Assembly: GCA_964481145.1 (NCBI GenBank)
Contig: CAYZTA010000022.1
Span: forward strand, 15,921 to 79,920
Source: Sandaracinus sp964481145
Lineage (GTDB): Bacteria > Myxococcota_A > Polyangia > Polyangiales > Sandaracinaceae
Reading direction: 5' to 3'
Length of the DNA stretch: 64,000 nucleotides
The translations under genes were made by a program, and so were the position numbers. Position 1 is the stretch's first letter. Each line of letters opens with the position of its first letter. Positions 34,060 through 43,580 of the stretch are shown in pieces. Under the pieces are notes generated by a model. The model ran no database searches and had not been told where the DNA came from. It saw only the letters and a list, made by a program, of their open reading frames with translations.

Positions 34060-36198
34060 TCACGTCATGTCGGGCCCCACGCCTTCGATCAGACATTCTG
34101 AGGGCGCGCGGAAGACGAGCGGGTAAAGGAACCCGGCCGGCGTGTACTCTGCTGGAAGTGGATTCTCGTTGAGATCGAGATCACCACCTGTGGCATCCCA
34201 AGCATCCCAAACGCTCTGGTTCGCCATTGCGGCCGCTTCGAGCTGCGCCACCCAACCGCTCTCACCACCTGCCGTATCCGCGGGCGTGACGCTGCTGGGT
34301 AGAATCAGAGAAAGAATCCGCCGACGTGCTGCCTCGACCCAAGCGCGATCGTAGATCGCAACGTTGAGCTCAGCCTCGTAGACGATGCCGCGATTGTTCT
34401 TGTTGGCAGAGCCGATGCTCATGAAGACGTCATCGACGATCAACATCTTGCTGTGGAGGTTGATGTCGACGAATCGCGATTCCGTTTCTTGGATGCCAAA
34501 TACGATCTGTGTATCGAAGCTCCTCAGCCGAAAGAGATGGAATCGATCGGGGAATTCATTCTCGAGCATCTCACTCGTGCGGTACGTCCATTCACATCCT
34601 GGATCCGTGAATTCATTGACCGCGGGGGTGATGACGACGAGCTCGAGCGTCGGCACTTCCGTCATTCGTTCGATGATCAAATCGACGAGCATCGGAATCC
34701 GGAAATACTGATCCTCGATGTAGATGTACTTCTCCGCATTGGCGATGGCGTTCCACCATGTCTCCGCGATGGCGTGCTCGTTGTAAGGCTCGGGCAAGGT
34801 GGCCGTGAGCTGTGCCTGCACACCGTCGTCGAACGGAGACTGTCCTCGAATGACCGTGAAATCACTTGCATTTTCAGCGTGGACCGCCCCTGCCTCCAGT
34901 TGCGTCGCCCAGCGCTGATGGAACATCTCCTCCACGTCCTGCACGAGCGGCCCTTCGATCCGCGTCATGAAGTCTTTGCGAGGATCACGGTCTGGCATTC
35001 TTTCGTGAGCAGCGACGGCCATCCGATTCGATGTCGTGGCATCGAAAAACATACGTCGCGGTTCGAACACGAGATGTTCGTCGGTGTCCCAATCCACACT
35101 GCGCATGTTCATCCCACCGACGAACGCAACGCGTCCATCGAGTGCCATGAACTTTTGATGGTAGCTCGCAATCTCGAAATCTGCCGACACCGGCCAGGAT
35201 GTGAGATCGACTGGATGCGAAGGTACAATCGACTGAATCGGCACTTCGACATCGAACATTCGCGTAGCGAGATCAGGGAAACTCATTCGCACCCGTTCTC
35301 CAAACGAGAAGGGTGCAATCTGGAACTCGAACATGCCCCGCGTTTGGTTGGCCTGCCCCATGAACTCGAAGTTGTCTCCAGCCGCGGCGCCTCGATCACG
35401 CAAGGTCGAATCCGTGGAGAGCCAGGTCCCGCTCAAACTGATGAACTGATTGACGAGAACGCGTTTGGTTGCGCTGCTCGCGTCGAGCATTCCGATCACG
35501 GTGTTCGGCTGACGTTCCTCGGGGGTGCTCATGACGTGCGTTGCTTCATCGCGGACGAGCTCGAGGTCTGATTCCCACCACCACGTCGAGATGTGGACAT
35601 GATCCGTGGCTTCCCTGATGTCCTCAGCGACCTGTGCGAGGGCCGCTTCACCACTCGTCATCAAACGGATGCGATTTCCATGGCGAGCAGGCCTGCCTTG
35701 AGCCGAAAACCAGCGGTGCCTCAGCCCCGTATGAATGGTGTGCACCGGAATGGAGCGACCGTTGACCATTCGTGTCTCGTGGCTGACCGAAAGACCGTGT
35801 GGCAGGTCTCCCGTAGGCGTGCTCACGGTGAGCGCGTCGAGGTCGCTCGTTCCGTCGAACATCGCGCTGACTGCGAGGGGAACATGGCCTTCCGCCTCGA
35901 GCGCGATGTCGTATCGACCACTGCCGGTAAGAGGAACTGTGACGAGCGGAGCTCCACTGGTCGGAACTTGATTGCCCGCGAGCGTCACAGAAAGCGACGT
36001 ACCATCGGCTGGAAGTGGCTGCGCCCAAATATCGAGCATGTGAATCTCGAGAAGAGCCACGCTCGGTGCGGAGGCATCTCCTTCGATTCCTCCATCTCCG
36101 GTGACCCCTTCATCCCCCCCGCCGCATGCGGTTGCGGTAAGGACGAAAAGAGCTGTGAATATGGACAAGCATTGGGATGGAATCCGACAAGACATCAT
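34060..36198 (-). CDS. Phospholipase D-like lipoprotein
   Basis: 712 aa with a signal peptide ending in a lipobox-like ATAC, followed by a Gly/Asp linker typical of myxobacterial lipoproteins. The first 150 mature residues are a beta domain; two HKD motifs follow, YHQKFMALDG near residue 347 with VGGMN, and LHSKMLIVDD near 581 with GSANKNNRG. These form the single active site of the PLD superfamily, which cleaves or transfers phosphatidyl groups, or cuts nucleic acid in some members. Envelope location suggests a phospholipid substrate. It converges on the SEC-C gene and diverges from the desaturase gene, another lipid-related enzyme. Confidence 0.9.
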   Translation of the reverse strand: MMSCRIPSQCLSIFTALFVLTATACGGGDEGVTGDGGIEGDASAPSVALLEIHMLDIWAQPLPADGTSLSVTLAGNQVPTSGAPLVTVPLTGSGRYDIALEAEGHVPLAVSAMFDGTSDLDALTVSTPTGDLPHGLSVSHETRMVNGRSIPVHTIHTGLRHRWFSAQGRPARHGNRIRLMTSGEAALAQVAEDIREATDHVHISTWWWESDLELVRDEATHVMSTPEERQPNTVIGMLDASSATKRVLVNQFISLSGTWLSTDSTLRDRGAAAGDNFEFMGQANQTRGMFEFQIAPFSFGERVRMSFPDLATRMFDVEVPIQSIVPSHPVDLTSWPVSADFEIASYHQKFMALDGRVAFVGGMNMRSVDWDTDEHLVFEPRRMFFDATTSNRMAVAAHERMPDRDPRKDFMTRIEGPLVQDVEEMFHQRWATQLEAGAVHAENASDFTVIRGQSPFDDGVQAQLTATLPEPYNEHAIAETWWNAIANAEKYIYIEDQYFRIPMLVDLIIERMTEVPTLELVVITPAVNEFTDPGCEWTYRTSEMLENEFPDRFHLFRLRSFDTQIVFGIQETESRFVDINLHSKMLIVDDVFMSIGSANKNNRGIVYEAELNVAIYDRAWVEAARRRILSLILPSSVTPADTAGGESGWVAQLEAAAMANQSVWDAWDATGGDLDLNENPLPAEYTPAGFLYPLVFRAPSECLIEGVGPDMT

Positions 36199-36382
36199 GG
36201 CTCCGCATGGTAACGACTCACTGAGGGGTCCTGCAACCTGACACCTGCGTCATCGCGGTTGCTGCAATTCTGCAAATGCAAATTGCATCGTCCTCCATGC
36301 AACTCGCTACGGTATCGACTAAAACGCGGATCAGTTTGAAAGCCTACGCTTTCCGGCATCGCCGGACGCAGTGAGTCCTGAG

Positions 36383-37540
36383 ATGTCGTTTTCCACACAC
36401 TGTTGGGCCAACGATCCACCCGCACGTCGCGACGCTGCTGGGTTCCGACGGGCCATGGATCGAATTCGGACGAATGCCATCCGGAGCCTCCACGAGGCTG
36501 ACCTCATTCATCTCAAGCGAATCGACCTCTTTTCACACGCGCTCCTCATCCTCGGGATCGCCACCGCGTGGATGGCGCCCAATCCGCTGAGTGTCCTCTT
36601 GCTTGGCTTCGGGATGAGCTGTCGTTGGATGATCGCCCATCACGTGCTCCATGGGGGATATGACCGCGTCCCTGGGGTCCCGGCGCGTTTTACACGGCGA
36701 CATTTCGCGCGAGGCGTACGCCGCTTCATCGACTGGTTCGATTGGATCGAGCCAGAAGCCTGGACGTACGAACACAATCATCTGCACCACAGCCACACGA
36801 ACGAGTTGGCCGATCCCGATTTGGTGCATCGAAATTTCACCTGGTTGCGCCGCTCCAGTCTCCCTCGACCGCTCAAAGTCGCAGTGCTCGTGGCTGCCGC
36901 CTCACTCTGGAAGGTGATTTACTATGCTCCGAACGCGCTGAATGGTTTGAGCTCCCGACACCGCCCTCGCGGCTCATCCCACGAGTACATTCTCCATCCC
37001 ACCAACTTTCTCGACTTTCGTCGGGCTCTCGTTCGACGCTTTTGGGCACGCAGCTTCGCCCCGTACTTCGTCGTTCATTTCGTGCTGCTCCCGCTCGCGT
37101 TCGCGCCGCTCGGCCGAGCAGCCTGCATCTCGGTCCTCATCAACCGCGTACTCGCAGAGCTCTTGACCAACTTGCATTCTTTCCTGGTGATTGTTCCCAA
37201 TCATGCGGGGGATGATCTCGAGGGCTTCACTTCTCCCACACAGAGCCAAGAAGAGCGATACGTGCGGCAAGTCGCATCCAGCGCGAATTATCGAACGGGT
37301 GGCCTCGCCAACGACGTCCTTCATATGTGGCTCAACTATCAAATCGAACATCACTGCTTCCCTGATCTCCCCATGAGCACATATTCACGCATTCAGGGAG
37401 ACGTGCGTGACGCCTGCCGGCAACACGGAATCCCATACATTCAAGAGAGCGTGTTCATCCGCGCAGTGAAGCTCACGCGGGTATGCATCGGCAGTGCGTC
37501 GCTCCGACTCGTCGATACGACACCGCTCGAGAACACATGA
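36383..37540 (+). CDS. Fatty acid desaturase family membrane protein
   Basis: 385 aa from the ATG at 36383; the GTG at 36371 is an alternative. Three histidine boxes of the membrane di-iron desaturases are visible: HHVLHGG, HNHLHHSH and QIEHHCFPDLP. Hydrophobic spans lie around residues 55-85, 165-180 and 220-265. The family oxidises acyl chains or related lipids using ferredoxin or cytochrome b5-type donors; the position of the double bond cannot be told. The N-terminus lacks a fused cytochrome b5 domain. Its stop is only six bases from the convergent GMC oxidoreductase stop. Confidence 0.92.
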   Translation: MSFSTHCWANDPPARRDAAGFRRAMDRIRTNAIRSLHEADLIHLKRIDLFSHALLILGIATAWMAPNPLSVLLLGFGMSCRWMIAHHVLHGGYDRVPGVPARFTRRHFARGVRRFIDWFDWIEPEAWTYEHNHLHHSHTNELADPDLVHRNFTWLRRSSLPRPLKVAVLVAAASLWKVIYYAPNALNGLSSRHRPRGSSHEYILHPTNFLDFRRALVRRFWARSFAPYFVVHFVLLPLAFAPLGRAACISVLINRVLAELLTNLHSFLVIVPNHAGDDLEGFTSPTQSQEERYVRQVASSANYRTGGLANDVLHMWLNYQIEHHCFPDLPMSTYSRIQGDVRDACRQHGIPYIQESVFIRAVKLTRVCIGSASLRLVDTTPLENT

Positions 37541-37546
37541 ACAGGG

Positions 37547-39430
37547 CTACAGTTTTTCTGCGATTCGCTCGGCTGCGCGGGTGGCCATGGCCATGATGGT
37601 CAGTTGCGGATTGACCCCAATGGGCCCTGGAACCGTGCTCCCGTCGACCACGAAAAATCCAGGCAGGTCGTGTGCTTCATGATCGAGCGACACCACGCTA
37701 TTTTTGGGATCGCTCCCCATGCGACAAGAGCCGAGTGGGTGATAGCTCGTCATCAAGCATTGGCTCGGCGCAAGACGCATCTTCTTGAAGCGTTCCCAAT
37801 CTGCGCGACCATGAATCTCCGGGACGCCCATCACCGCGGGCCAGAGCGTTTTTGCACCCGCCGCTCGACAGATTTCTCCCATCGCCACCACACCACGATG
37901 AAAACGATCCGCGTCTCCTTGCGTGAGGTTGTAGATCACCGTCGCCGAGCCCGCGACATCGAACGCAACCCGCCCCTTCGATTCATCCGAGATGAGAATC
38001 CCGAATGATCCAATGTGTTGCAGCTCGTTCATGATCTCCATGAGCCGGCGTCCCCCGAACGGAAACACGAGCGGCGCGTAGTTGAAATCGGGTTGCGCGG
38101 CCGTGAGGAGAATGCCGTCCTCGAGGAACTGATCGCAGCCATACCCTTGCGGGATATGGTTGAAGCCACGGATATCATCGTCGAAGAGAGCGCTCAATCC
38201 CCCGCTGGGGTGCAGCGTGACGTTGCGTCCCACTTGACCGCTCGAATTGCAGATCCCGTTCTTCAAAAGAAAGAGAGGTGTAGGCAAAGCGCCGCCCGCG
38301 AAGACGACGGCCCGACCGCGCACTCGAATCTTTTTCCCATTCGCCGCCGCGCCTTCAATCCCGACCGCGCGGCCATGCTCGATGAGCACTCGCTCGGCTT
38401 TGAGCCCAGTGAAAAGCATCGAGCCCTTCTCGAGCGCAGGCGGTACGTAGCTGATGTTCGTCGAACGACGCGCGTCCGTTCGGCATCCGAAATCACAAAA
38501 CCCTGATCCTTCACATCCAGGCGCATTGCGGACGATCGCGAAGTGTCTCCAACCGAACGCGTCGCAGCCGCGCGCCATCACATCCGCGATCTTGCCGATG
38601 TGTTGACGCGCCGCGGGTTGCACTTCGAGCACCTGTTCGACGCGTTCGAAATAAGGCGCCATCTGATCTGGTGCGAATGCTCCGGTACGGAGATCTTCAC
38701 ACCATCGATCGAGCACCGCGTTCGGGGTGCGAAAACACGTTCCGCCATTGACGGCCGTCGATCCGCCCACGAGCCGCCCCATGAACACCGGGAAAAGATT
38801 GTTCCCGACGGCCATTCCGCCTCGATAGAACTCTGTGTGCGTCTTGATCGAGCTCCCGGTGAACGCATCGCGTCGATGGAGCTGGCCTTCCTCGACGAAA
38901 CATACGGCGAACCCGCGATCGGCGAGCTCGCGCCCCACCACAGCGCCGCCCGCGCCCGTTCCGACGACGACCACCTCGCACTCGACGTCGTCCTCCTCGT
39001 ACGTCTCCGCACGAACGACCTGCTCGAGCCAACGAGGTTGCTCGAGGTTCGTCACGACGTTCAGTTTTCCGCCGAGCTTCCCGTAAACCGGAGGGCGGTC
39101 GAAATGGCCGAATTTGATGGCGAACTGAACCACTTGCAGCGGCGCACGCAAGATCGGATCGCGCTGCCATGCGACGAGCATGGCCTCCTGTTTTTCCGCA
39201 TCGAGTTCGCAAAAGCGACGCCCTGTTCGCATCACCGCGAGCCGGTCGAAAGCCTGTGCAGCCTTGCCGAGCAATTTCGCGAGATGTGGGGCCACATGAC
39301 CGAGCACCTCTTCGGTGAGCGCGAGCGAAGTTTCGTCTGCGCGCACGACCCGACCTCCACCGGGTATCGTCGCCTCCGCGAGAGCCAACAGAGACTTGTA
39401 CTCATCTTCGGTCCAGCAGGTCTCGGACAT
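37547..39430 (-). CDS. GMC family FAD-dependent oxidoreductase
   Basis: 627 aa if the ATG at 39430 is used; ATG 39445 is possible, and neither has a clear ribosome-binding site. About 150 N-terminal residues are helical and resemble the gluconate-dehydrogenase-subunit-3 type domain. The FAD-binding motif VVVGTGAGGAVVGRELADRG follows, then GGSTAVNGGTCF and the C-terminal GMC block HPLGSCRMG and GVNPQLTIMAMATRAAERI with the active-site His and Asn. Such enzymes oxidise alcohols, including long-chain alcohols and sterols. It has no signal peptide. It is next to a desaturase, which suggests lipid substrates, though this is only context. Confidence 0.92.
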   Translation of the reverse strand: MSETCWTEDEYKSLLALAEATIPGGGRVVRADETSLALTEEVLGHVAPHLAKLLGKAAQAFDRLAVMRTGRRFCELDAEKQEAMLVAWQRDPILRAPLQVVQFAIKFGHFDRPPVYGKLGGKLNVVTNLEQPRWLEQVVRAETYEEDDVECEVVVVGTGAGGAVVGRELADRGFAVCFVEEGQLHRRDAFTGSSIKTHTEFYRGGMAVGNNLFPVFMGRLVGGSTAVNGGTCFRTPNAVLDRWCEDLRTGAFAPDQMAPYFERVEQVLEVQPAARQHIGKIADVMARGCDAFGWRHFAIVRNAPGCEGSGFCDFGCRTDARRSTNISYVPPALEKGSMLFTGLKAERVLIEHGRAVGIEGAAANGKKIRVRGRAVVFAGGALPTPLFLLKNGICNSSGQVGRNVTLHPSGGLSALFDDDIRGFNHIPQGYGCDQFLEDGILLTAAQPDFNYAPLVFPFGGRRLMEIMNELQHIGSFGILISDESKGRVAFDVAGSATVIYNLTQGDADRFHRGVVAMGEICRAAGAKTLWPAVMGVPEIHGRADWERFKKMRLAPSQCLMTSYHPLGSCRMGSDPKNSVVSLDHEAHDLPGFFVVDGSTVPGPIGVNPQLTIMAMATRAAERIAEKL

Positions 39431-39608
39431 GTGACGCACGGCCATGGGCGCGCCGGAGTATTGGGCAGCGACGCGGTATCGGCCAGTCACGGTCGCACCC
39501 TGTGTGACGATCCTCGTGCAGTGCGTAACATGCTGCGCACTTGTCAGGAATGACTCGCAATCCATCGTCGTTCTGTCTTACGCTGGGCTTTCGAGCGCTG
39601 GAGGACTC

Positions 39609-41219
39609 TTGTCGGGACGATTGATCGGCGGTCGATATGAGATCGTCCGCAAAATCGCCGAGGGCGGGATGGGCGCGGTGTATGAGGCGCAGCATCACCT
39701 CAGCAAAAAAACGGTCGCGCTCAAAATTCTTTTTCCGCGCATCGGTACGGACGAAAGCGCGCGAGCGCGCTTTCTCCGAGAGGTGAGCGCACCTGCGCAA
39801 ATCGGGCACGATGGCATCGTCGAAGTCCTCGATGCCGGCTTCGATACACAGGACGGTTCGCTCTTCGTTGCAATGGAAATGTTGCGCGGGGAAACCATGC
39901 GCGAGCGCTTCGCGCGGGGGCTCACCCGAGATCAAGCCCTCGATTTCTTCGAAGCGATGCTCGAACCTCTCGCCGCCGCGCATCACAAAGGGATCGTCCA
40001 TCGAGATCTCAAACCCGAAAACGTATTCGTGCATCGCACACGCGACGGACGCGAGATGGTCAAACTTCTCGACTTCGGAATCGCACGTGATTTGGACGCG
40101 AGCTCGCCCGCCGTCACTCAAACAGGAATCGCCATGGGAACGCCTCATTACATGGCCCCCGAACAGGCGATGAGCGCGCGTGACGTAAGCTATCCCGCTG
40201 ATATTTGGGCAGCGGGCGCGATGATTTACGAAGCCCTCTCGGGGGCACCGCCATTTGGCGGCGACACAGCGAGTGAGATTGTCGTTCATGCCGTGAGCCA
40301 GCCCCATGAGCCCCTGCATTCGCGCGCTCCGACGACACCACCGGAGATCGCGGCTTTGGTCGATCGCTGTCTCGACAAAGACCCTACGAAACGTCCTGCG
40401 AACGCAGCGCAATTGCTCTCCGAGATCCGCATCGCGCGGAGGACATCCCCTCCTGTGTCCAATGCACACTTCAACACGCCGGCTCCAACACCGACTCTCG
40501 TCGAACATCCATCGGCGCCGATTCAAACGCCCGCCGCACCCGCTGCTGGAAAGCGGCGTTGGATCCTCGTGGCGCTCGGTGTCGCGGTTCTCGGCATGAC
40601 AGGGCTCGTCGCCACGATCGCCATCGCCGCTGTGTTCATGTTTCGCGGTGACCCATCGAGCTTCCTCTCGAGCACTGGCGTCGTCCAAGTGAGCACGACG
40701 ATCCCAGGAGAGCTCTTCGTCGATGGAGAGCGATACGGCACCACCACCCCCTCCGGCACGGTTCTTTCGTTGCCTGCAGGCCCTCACACATTCGAAGTTC
40801 GTTTGGCTGGAGCGCCCCTCGCATCTCGCAGGGTCGACATCGTTTCGGGGCGGGAAGTGCGAATCGAGCTCATCCGTGGAGCCTTTGAAGGCACAGCGAG
40901 TCCACCGAGCACCCCCGTCGCCGGTGTCCATCAGGGAACGCTTGCGGCGGGTGATCACACGCTATCGACCGGCGAGTTTGCAGACTCCTACGAATACACG
41001 TGGAATGCGGGTCAGCACGTCCGAATCGAACTCAGCTCATCCTCGTTCGATTCTTATCTCATTCTGCGATATCCCTCGGGACGACAAGAAGACAACGACG
41101 ACGCGAACGGAGTCGATGCGATGCTCGAACGAACCCTCGACGAGACAGGCACCTATCGCGTCCTCGTGACGAGCTTTCGGCCCGGGGAAGCAGGCCCGTA
41201 CACACTCACGATTCGCTGA
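39609..41219 (+). CDS. Hanks-type Ser/Thr kinase with PEGA and PPC-like extracellular domains
   Basis: 536 aa. A TTG start at 39609 is supported by GGAGGA five to six bases upstream and by the kinase domain starting at once. Kinase elements are complete: Gly-loop GEGG-like AEGGMGAVYEA, Lys39, Glu58, HRDLKPEN with Asp133, DFG at 155-157 and GTPHYMAPEQ. After a Pro-rich linker a TM helix (about residues 316-338) leads to a PEGA domain (GELFVDGERYGTTTP) and a C-terminal beta domain of the bacterial pre-peptidase type (FDSYLILRYPSG, TGTYRVLVTS). It is a membrane receptor kinase whose outer domains may sense envelope ligands. Confidence 0.93.
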   Translation: MSGRLIGGRYEIVRKIAEGGMGAVYEAQHHLSKKTVALKILFPRIGTDESARARFLREVSAPAQIGHDGIVEVLDAGFDTQDGSLFVAMEMLRGETMRERFARGLTRDQALDFFEAMLEPLAAAHHKGIVHRDLKPENVFVHRTRDGREMVKLLDFGIARDLDASSPAVTQTGIAMGTPHYMAPEQAMSARDVSYPADIWAAGAMIYEALSGAPPFGGDTASEIVVHAVSQPHEPLHSRAPTTPPEIAALVDRCLDKDPTKRPANAAQLLSEIRIARRTSPPVSNAHFNTPAPTPTLVEHPSAPIQTPAAPAAGKRRWILVALGVAVLGMTGLVATIAIAAVFMFRGDPSSFLSSTGVVQVSTTIPGELFVDGERYGTTTPSGTVLSLPAGPHTFEVRLAGAPLASRRVDIVSGREVRIELIRGAFEGTASPPSTPVAGVHQGTLAAGDHTLSTGEFADSYEYTWNAGQHVRIELSSSSFDSYLILRYPSGRQEDNDDANGVDAMLERTLDETGTYRVLVTSFRPGEAGPYTLTIR

Positions 41220-41230
41220 TTCCAAGCGCT

Positions 41231-41419
41231 TTATGGACGCGAAGCTCCTTGCGTCTCGGACTCCATCCGTTCGTGCGCAGCGCCTTGTCGAGCGCGAAGG
41301 TTTTGGTCGTGAATGATCTGCGCCACGATGGCGGCCACGATGATCGACGCCATCAGAGCGATCGCAACGACCTTTCCAGGAAATCGTCGCGGAGCTTTTT
41401 GCGCAAGGTTCGTGCTCAT
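41231..41419 (-). CDS. Small single-span membrane protein
   Basis: 62 aa from an ATG at 41419. One transmembrane helix (VVAIALMASIIVAAIVAQII, about residues 17-36) separates a short basic N-terminus from a charged tail ending ESETQGASRP. There is no clear ribosome-binding site and no recognised family. It converges on the kinase gene and diverges from the L,D-transpeptidase gene. It could be a small regulator of either, or of no function. The strand is otherwise free here, which supports a real gene. Confidence 0.5.
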   Translation of the reverse strand: MSTNLAQKAPRRFPGKVVAIALMASIIVAAIVAQIIHDQNLRARQGAAHERMESETQGASRP

Positions 41420-41530
41420 GGTTCGGTGAGATGTGAGCGGGAACTTACGCGCAAAGGTGTGAGCATGCACCCACGAACTTCGCTCAAAGTTGCGCGGATC
41501 CCCTGAACGTGCTCCAACCTCGCCTCCGAG

Positions 41531-43027
41531 ATGCGACGGAATATGACGATCCTGGCGGGGCTCGTCGCCATCATCGGGCTCGTCACAGCGAGCCTCTCGG
41601 CGATTGGTGGGACGCCAAGCGCGAATACGACGGAACAGGCTCTGGCCGCATCGCCTTCGGACGAGTCGAGCTCTCCGGTGGAGCGCGAAGAGCTCGAACG
41701 AGAGCGGCTCGCGCACATCGACCGCGAATATCCCCTTCATGGCCTCGTGACCAAGACGCAAATCGTCGTGCGTACGAGACCGGAATCCGATGCCGTGCCC
41801 GCAGGTTGGCTGCGGGTCGGCGCGCACGTGCGACTCAAATCCAATCCGCGCACCACATCCACGTGCGCGAGCGGATGGTACGAGCTTTATCCGCGTGGTT
41901 TTGCGTGTGCGGGGCTCGGCATCGAAGTGAGCGAAGCCCCCCCCGAGACCAATCGCGAAATCATTCCCGATATCGAAAGCCCCCTCCCCTATCGCTACTT
42001 CTTCGTCAAAGACCCACAGGTCCCGGAATTTCATCGGCTCCCATCGCGCGATGATCAACGAAACGCCGCCGCGCACGCAGAGCGCTATCTGAGCTTCCTT
42101 CGCGCCAACGACACCCGAAACGCCGAACGTCTTCGCCGAGGCGAGTTGCAGAGCGAACCTCCTGCGCCACGCGAAGTCGCCCGTTGGCTCGATCACGGCT
42201 TCTTCGTGGCATCGAATGGAGTCGAGGTTCGCTCGCGACGCCGGTTCGTGCGCACCGTGCGCGGCAGTTACGTCAAGGAATCGCAGCTCGAGGAGCGAAC
42301 CGGTCCTCAGTTTCGCGGGATCGAACTCGGATCGGATCGATCGCTCCCCGTCGCGTGGATGGTGCGCGCAGGTCGACCGATGATCCGCCGCGATCGCGAC
42401 GATGGAACGACGCGGATGATCGACGACGAAGCGGGCACGACGCTCGAACGATTGAGCGTCGTCGAGGGTTGGCAATCACGGCAGCGCGTGGGAGATCGTT
42501 TCTATCACGTCGTGACCAGCGCCGATGGAGAGCCACGTTATTTGCGAGACTGGTTCGTCGCGGTGGCCGAGCGGCGTGAACCGCCCGCGGGTATCGCAGA
42601 AAACGAACCTTGGGTGCACGTCGATCTGTCTTCGCAGACGCTCGTCGTGTATCGCGGAGCGACACCCATCTACGCCACGCTCGTCTCGAGCGGGCTCACC
42701 GAGCACGCGACCCCCATTGGGGAGTTCACGATTCGACGAAAGATGGTGACCGACACCATGGCGGATCTCGGCCCCGAAGCAGGCGATGATCGTTACCGCA
42801 TCGAAGACGTGCCCTGGACTCAATATTTCGATGGCTCGATCGCGCTCCACGCGGCGTTTTGGCATGGACAATTCGGGATTCAGCGCTCGCATGGATGCGT
42901 GAATCTCTCACCGCGCGATGCACAATACGTATTCGGTCACACTTGGCCGGAGATTCCACATGGTTGGCACGGCGTTTCGACGGAAGGCACAGGAGTCCGT
43001 GGCAGCCGGGTGATCGTCACCGAGTAG
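41531..43027 (+). CDS. L,D-transpeptidase (YkuD family)
   Basis: 498 aa with an N-terminal hydrophobic signal or anchor (ILAGLVAIIGLVTASL). The middle holds an SH3-like wall-binding type region (TKTQIVVRTRPES) and more beta structure. The YkuD domain fills the last 145 residues: WVHVDLSSQTLVVYRG, TPIGEFTIRRK, then HAAFWHGQFG and the catalytic SHGCVNLSPRDA. Such enzymes make 3-3 cross-links or attach proteins to peptidoglycan in the periplasm. The phosphatase gene follows eight bases later, so the two are likely cotranscribed. Confidence 0.93.
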   Translation: MRRNMTILAGLVAIIGLVTASLSAIGGTPSANTTEQALAASPSDESSSPVEREELERERLAHIDREYPLHGLVTKTQIVVRTRPESDAVPAGWLRVGAHVRLKSNPRTTSTCASGWYELYPRGFACAGLGIEVSEAPPETNREIIPDIESPLPYRYFFVKDPQVPEFHRLPSRDDQRNAAAHAERYLSFLRANDTRNAERLRRGELQSEPPAPREVARWLDHGFFVASNGVEVRSRRRFVRTVRGSYVKESQLEERTGPQFRGIELGSDRSLPVAWMVRAGRPMIRRDRDDGTTRMIDDEAGTTLERLSVVEGWQSRQRVGDRFYHVVTSADGEPRYLRDWFVAVAERREPPAGIAENEPWVHVDLSSQTLVVYRGATPIYATLVSSGLTEHATPIGEFTIRRKMVTDTMADLGPEAGDDRYRIEDVPWTQYFDGSIALHAAFWHGQFGIQRSHGCVNLSPRDAQYVFGHTWPEIPHGWHGVSTEGTGVRGSRVIVTE

Positions 43028-43035
43028 AGAAACGC

Positions 43036-43518
43036 ATGAATGAAGTCATCCGTGTTTGTTTCGTTTGTCTTGGGAATATTTGCCGTTCGCCGACGGCAGA
43101 AGCCGTGTTCCGCAATCACGTGAACGCCTGCGGTTTGTCTCATCGATTCGAGATCGACAGCGCGGGCACGGGCGATTGGCACGTGGGTGAACCGGCGCAT
43201 CGCGACACGCGCGCGACCGCCCAAAAGCGCGGCGTCGAGATCACACATCGCGCGAGGCATTGGAAGCGCGGCGACTTCGACCGCTACGACTGGATCCTGG
43301 CCATGGACCGCTCGAATCTCGCCAACCTGCAGGAACTCGCCGCGCGCGAAGAACACCGAAAGAAGGTGCTTCTGTTCCGCTCGTTCGAGCCTGATGCTCC
43401 TACGCTCGCCGAAGTGCCGGACCCTTACTACACCGGTGAATTCGATCTCGTCTTCGAGATTTGCGAACGCGCGAGCGAAGCGTTGCTCACGCGAATTCGG
43501 AGTGTGCACGGACTCTGA
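43036..43518 (+). CDS. Low-molecular-weight protein-tyrosine phosphatase
   Basis: 160 aa, the usual size. The P-loop FVCLGNICRSPTAEAVF is at residues 8-24, with the nucleophile Cys at residue 10; the general-acid loop DPYY (about 129-132) and DWILAMDRSNL complete the pattern. It removes phosphate from tyrosine in proteins or from small substrates such as arsenate-related compounds in some relatives. The frame upstream of the ATG at 43036 only runs back into the transpeptidase gene. Together with the nearby kinase and transpeptidase it could regulate envelope synthesis. Confidence 0.95.
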   Translation: MNEVIRVCFVCLGNICRSPTAEAVFRNHVNACGLSHRFEIDSAGTGDWHVGEPAHRDTRATAQKRGVEITHRARHWKRGDFDRYDWILAMDRSNLANLQELAAREEHRKKVLLFRSFEPDAPTLAEVPDPYYTGEFDLVFEICERASEALLTRIRSVHGL

Positions 43519-43580
43519 TCCAATGCAGCGATCCAGCGGACCCGAGAGCTCATGCCCTCGGATCCGCATTCGAATCGCGA

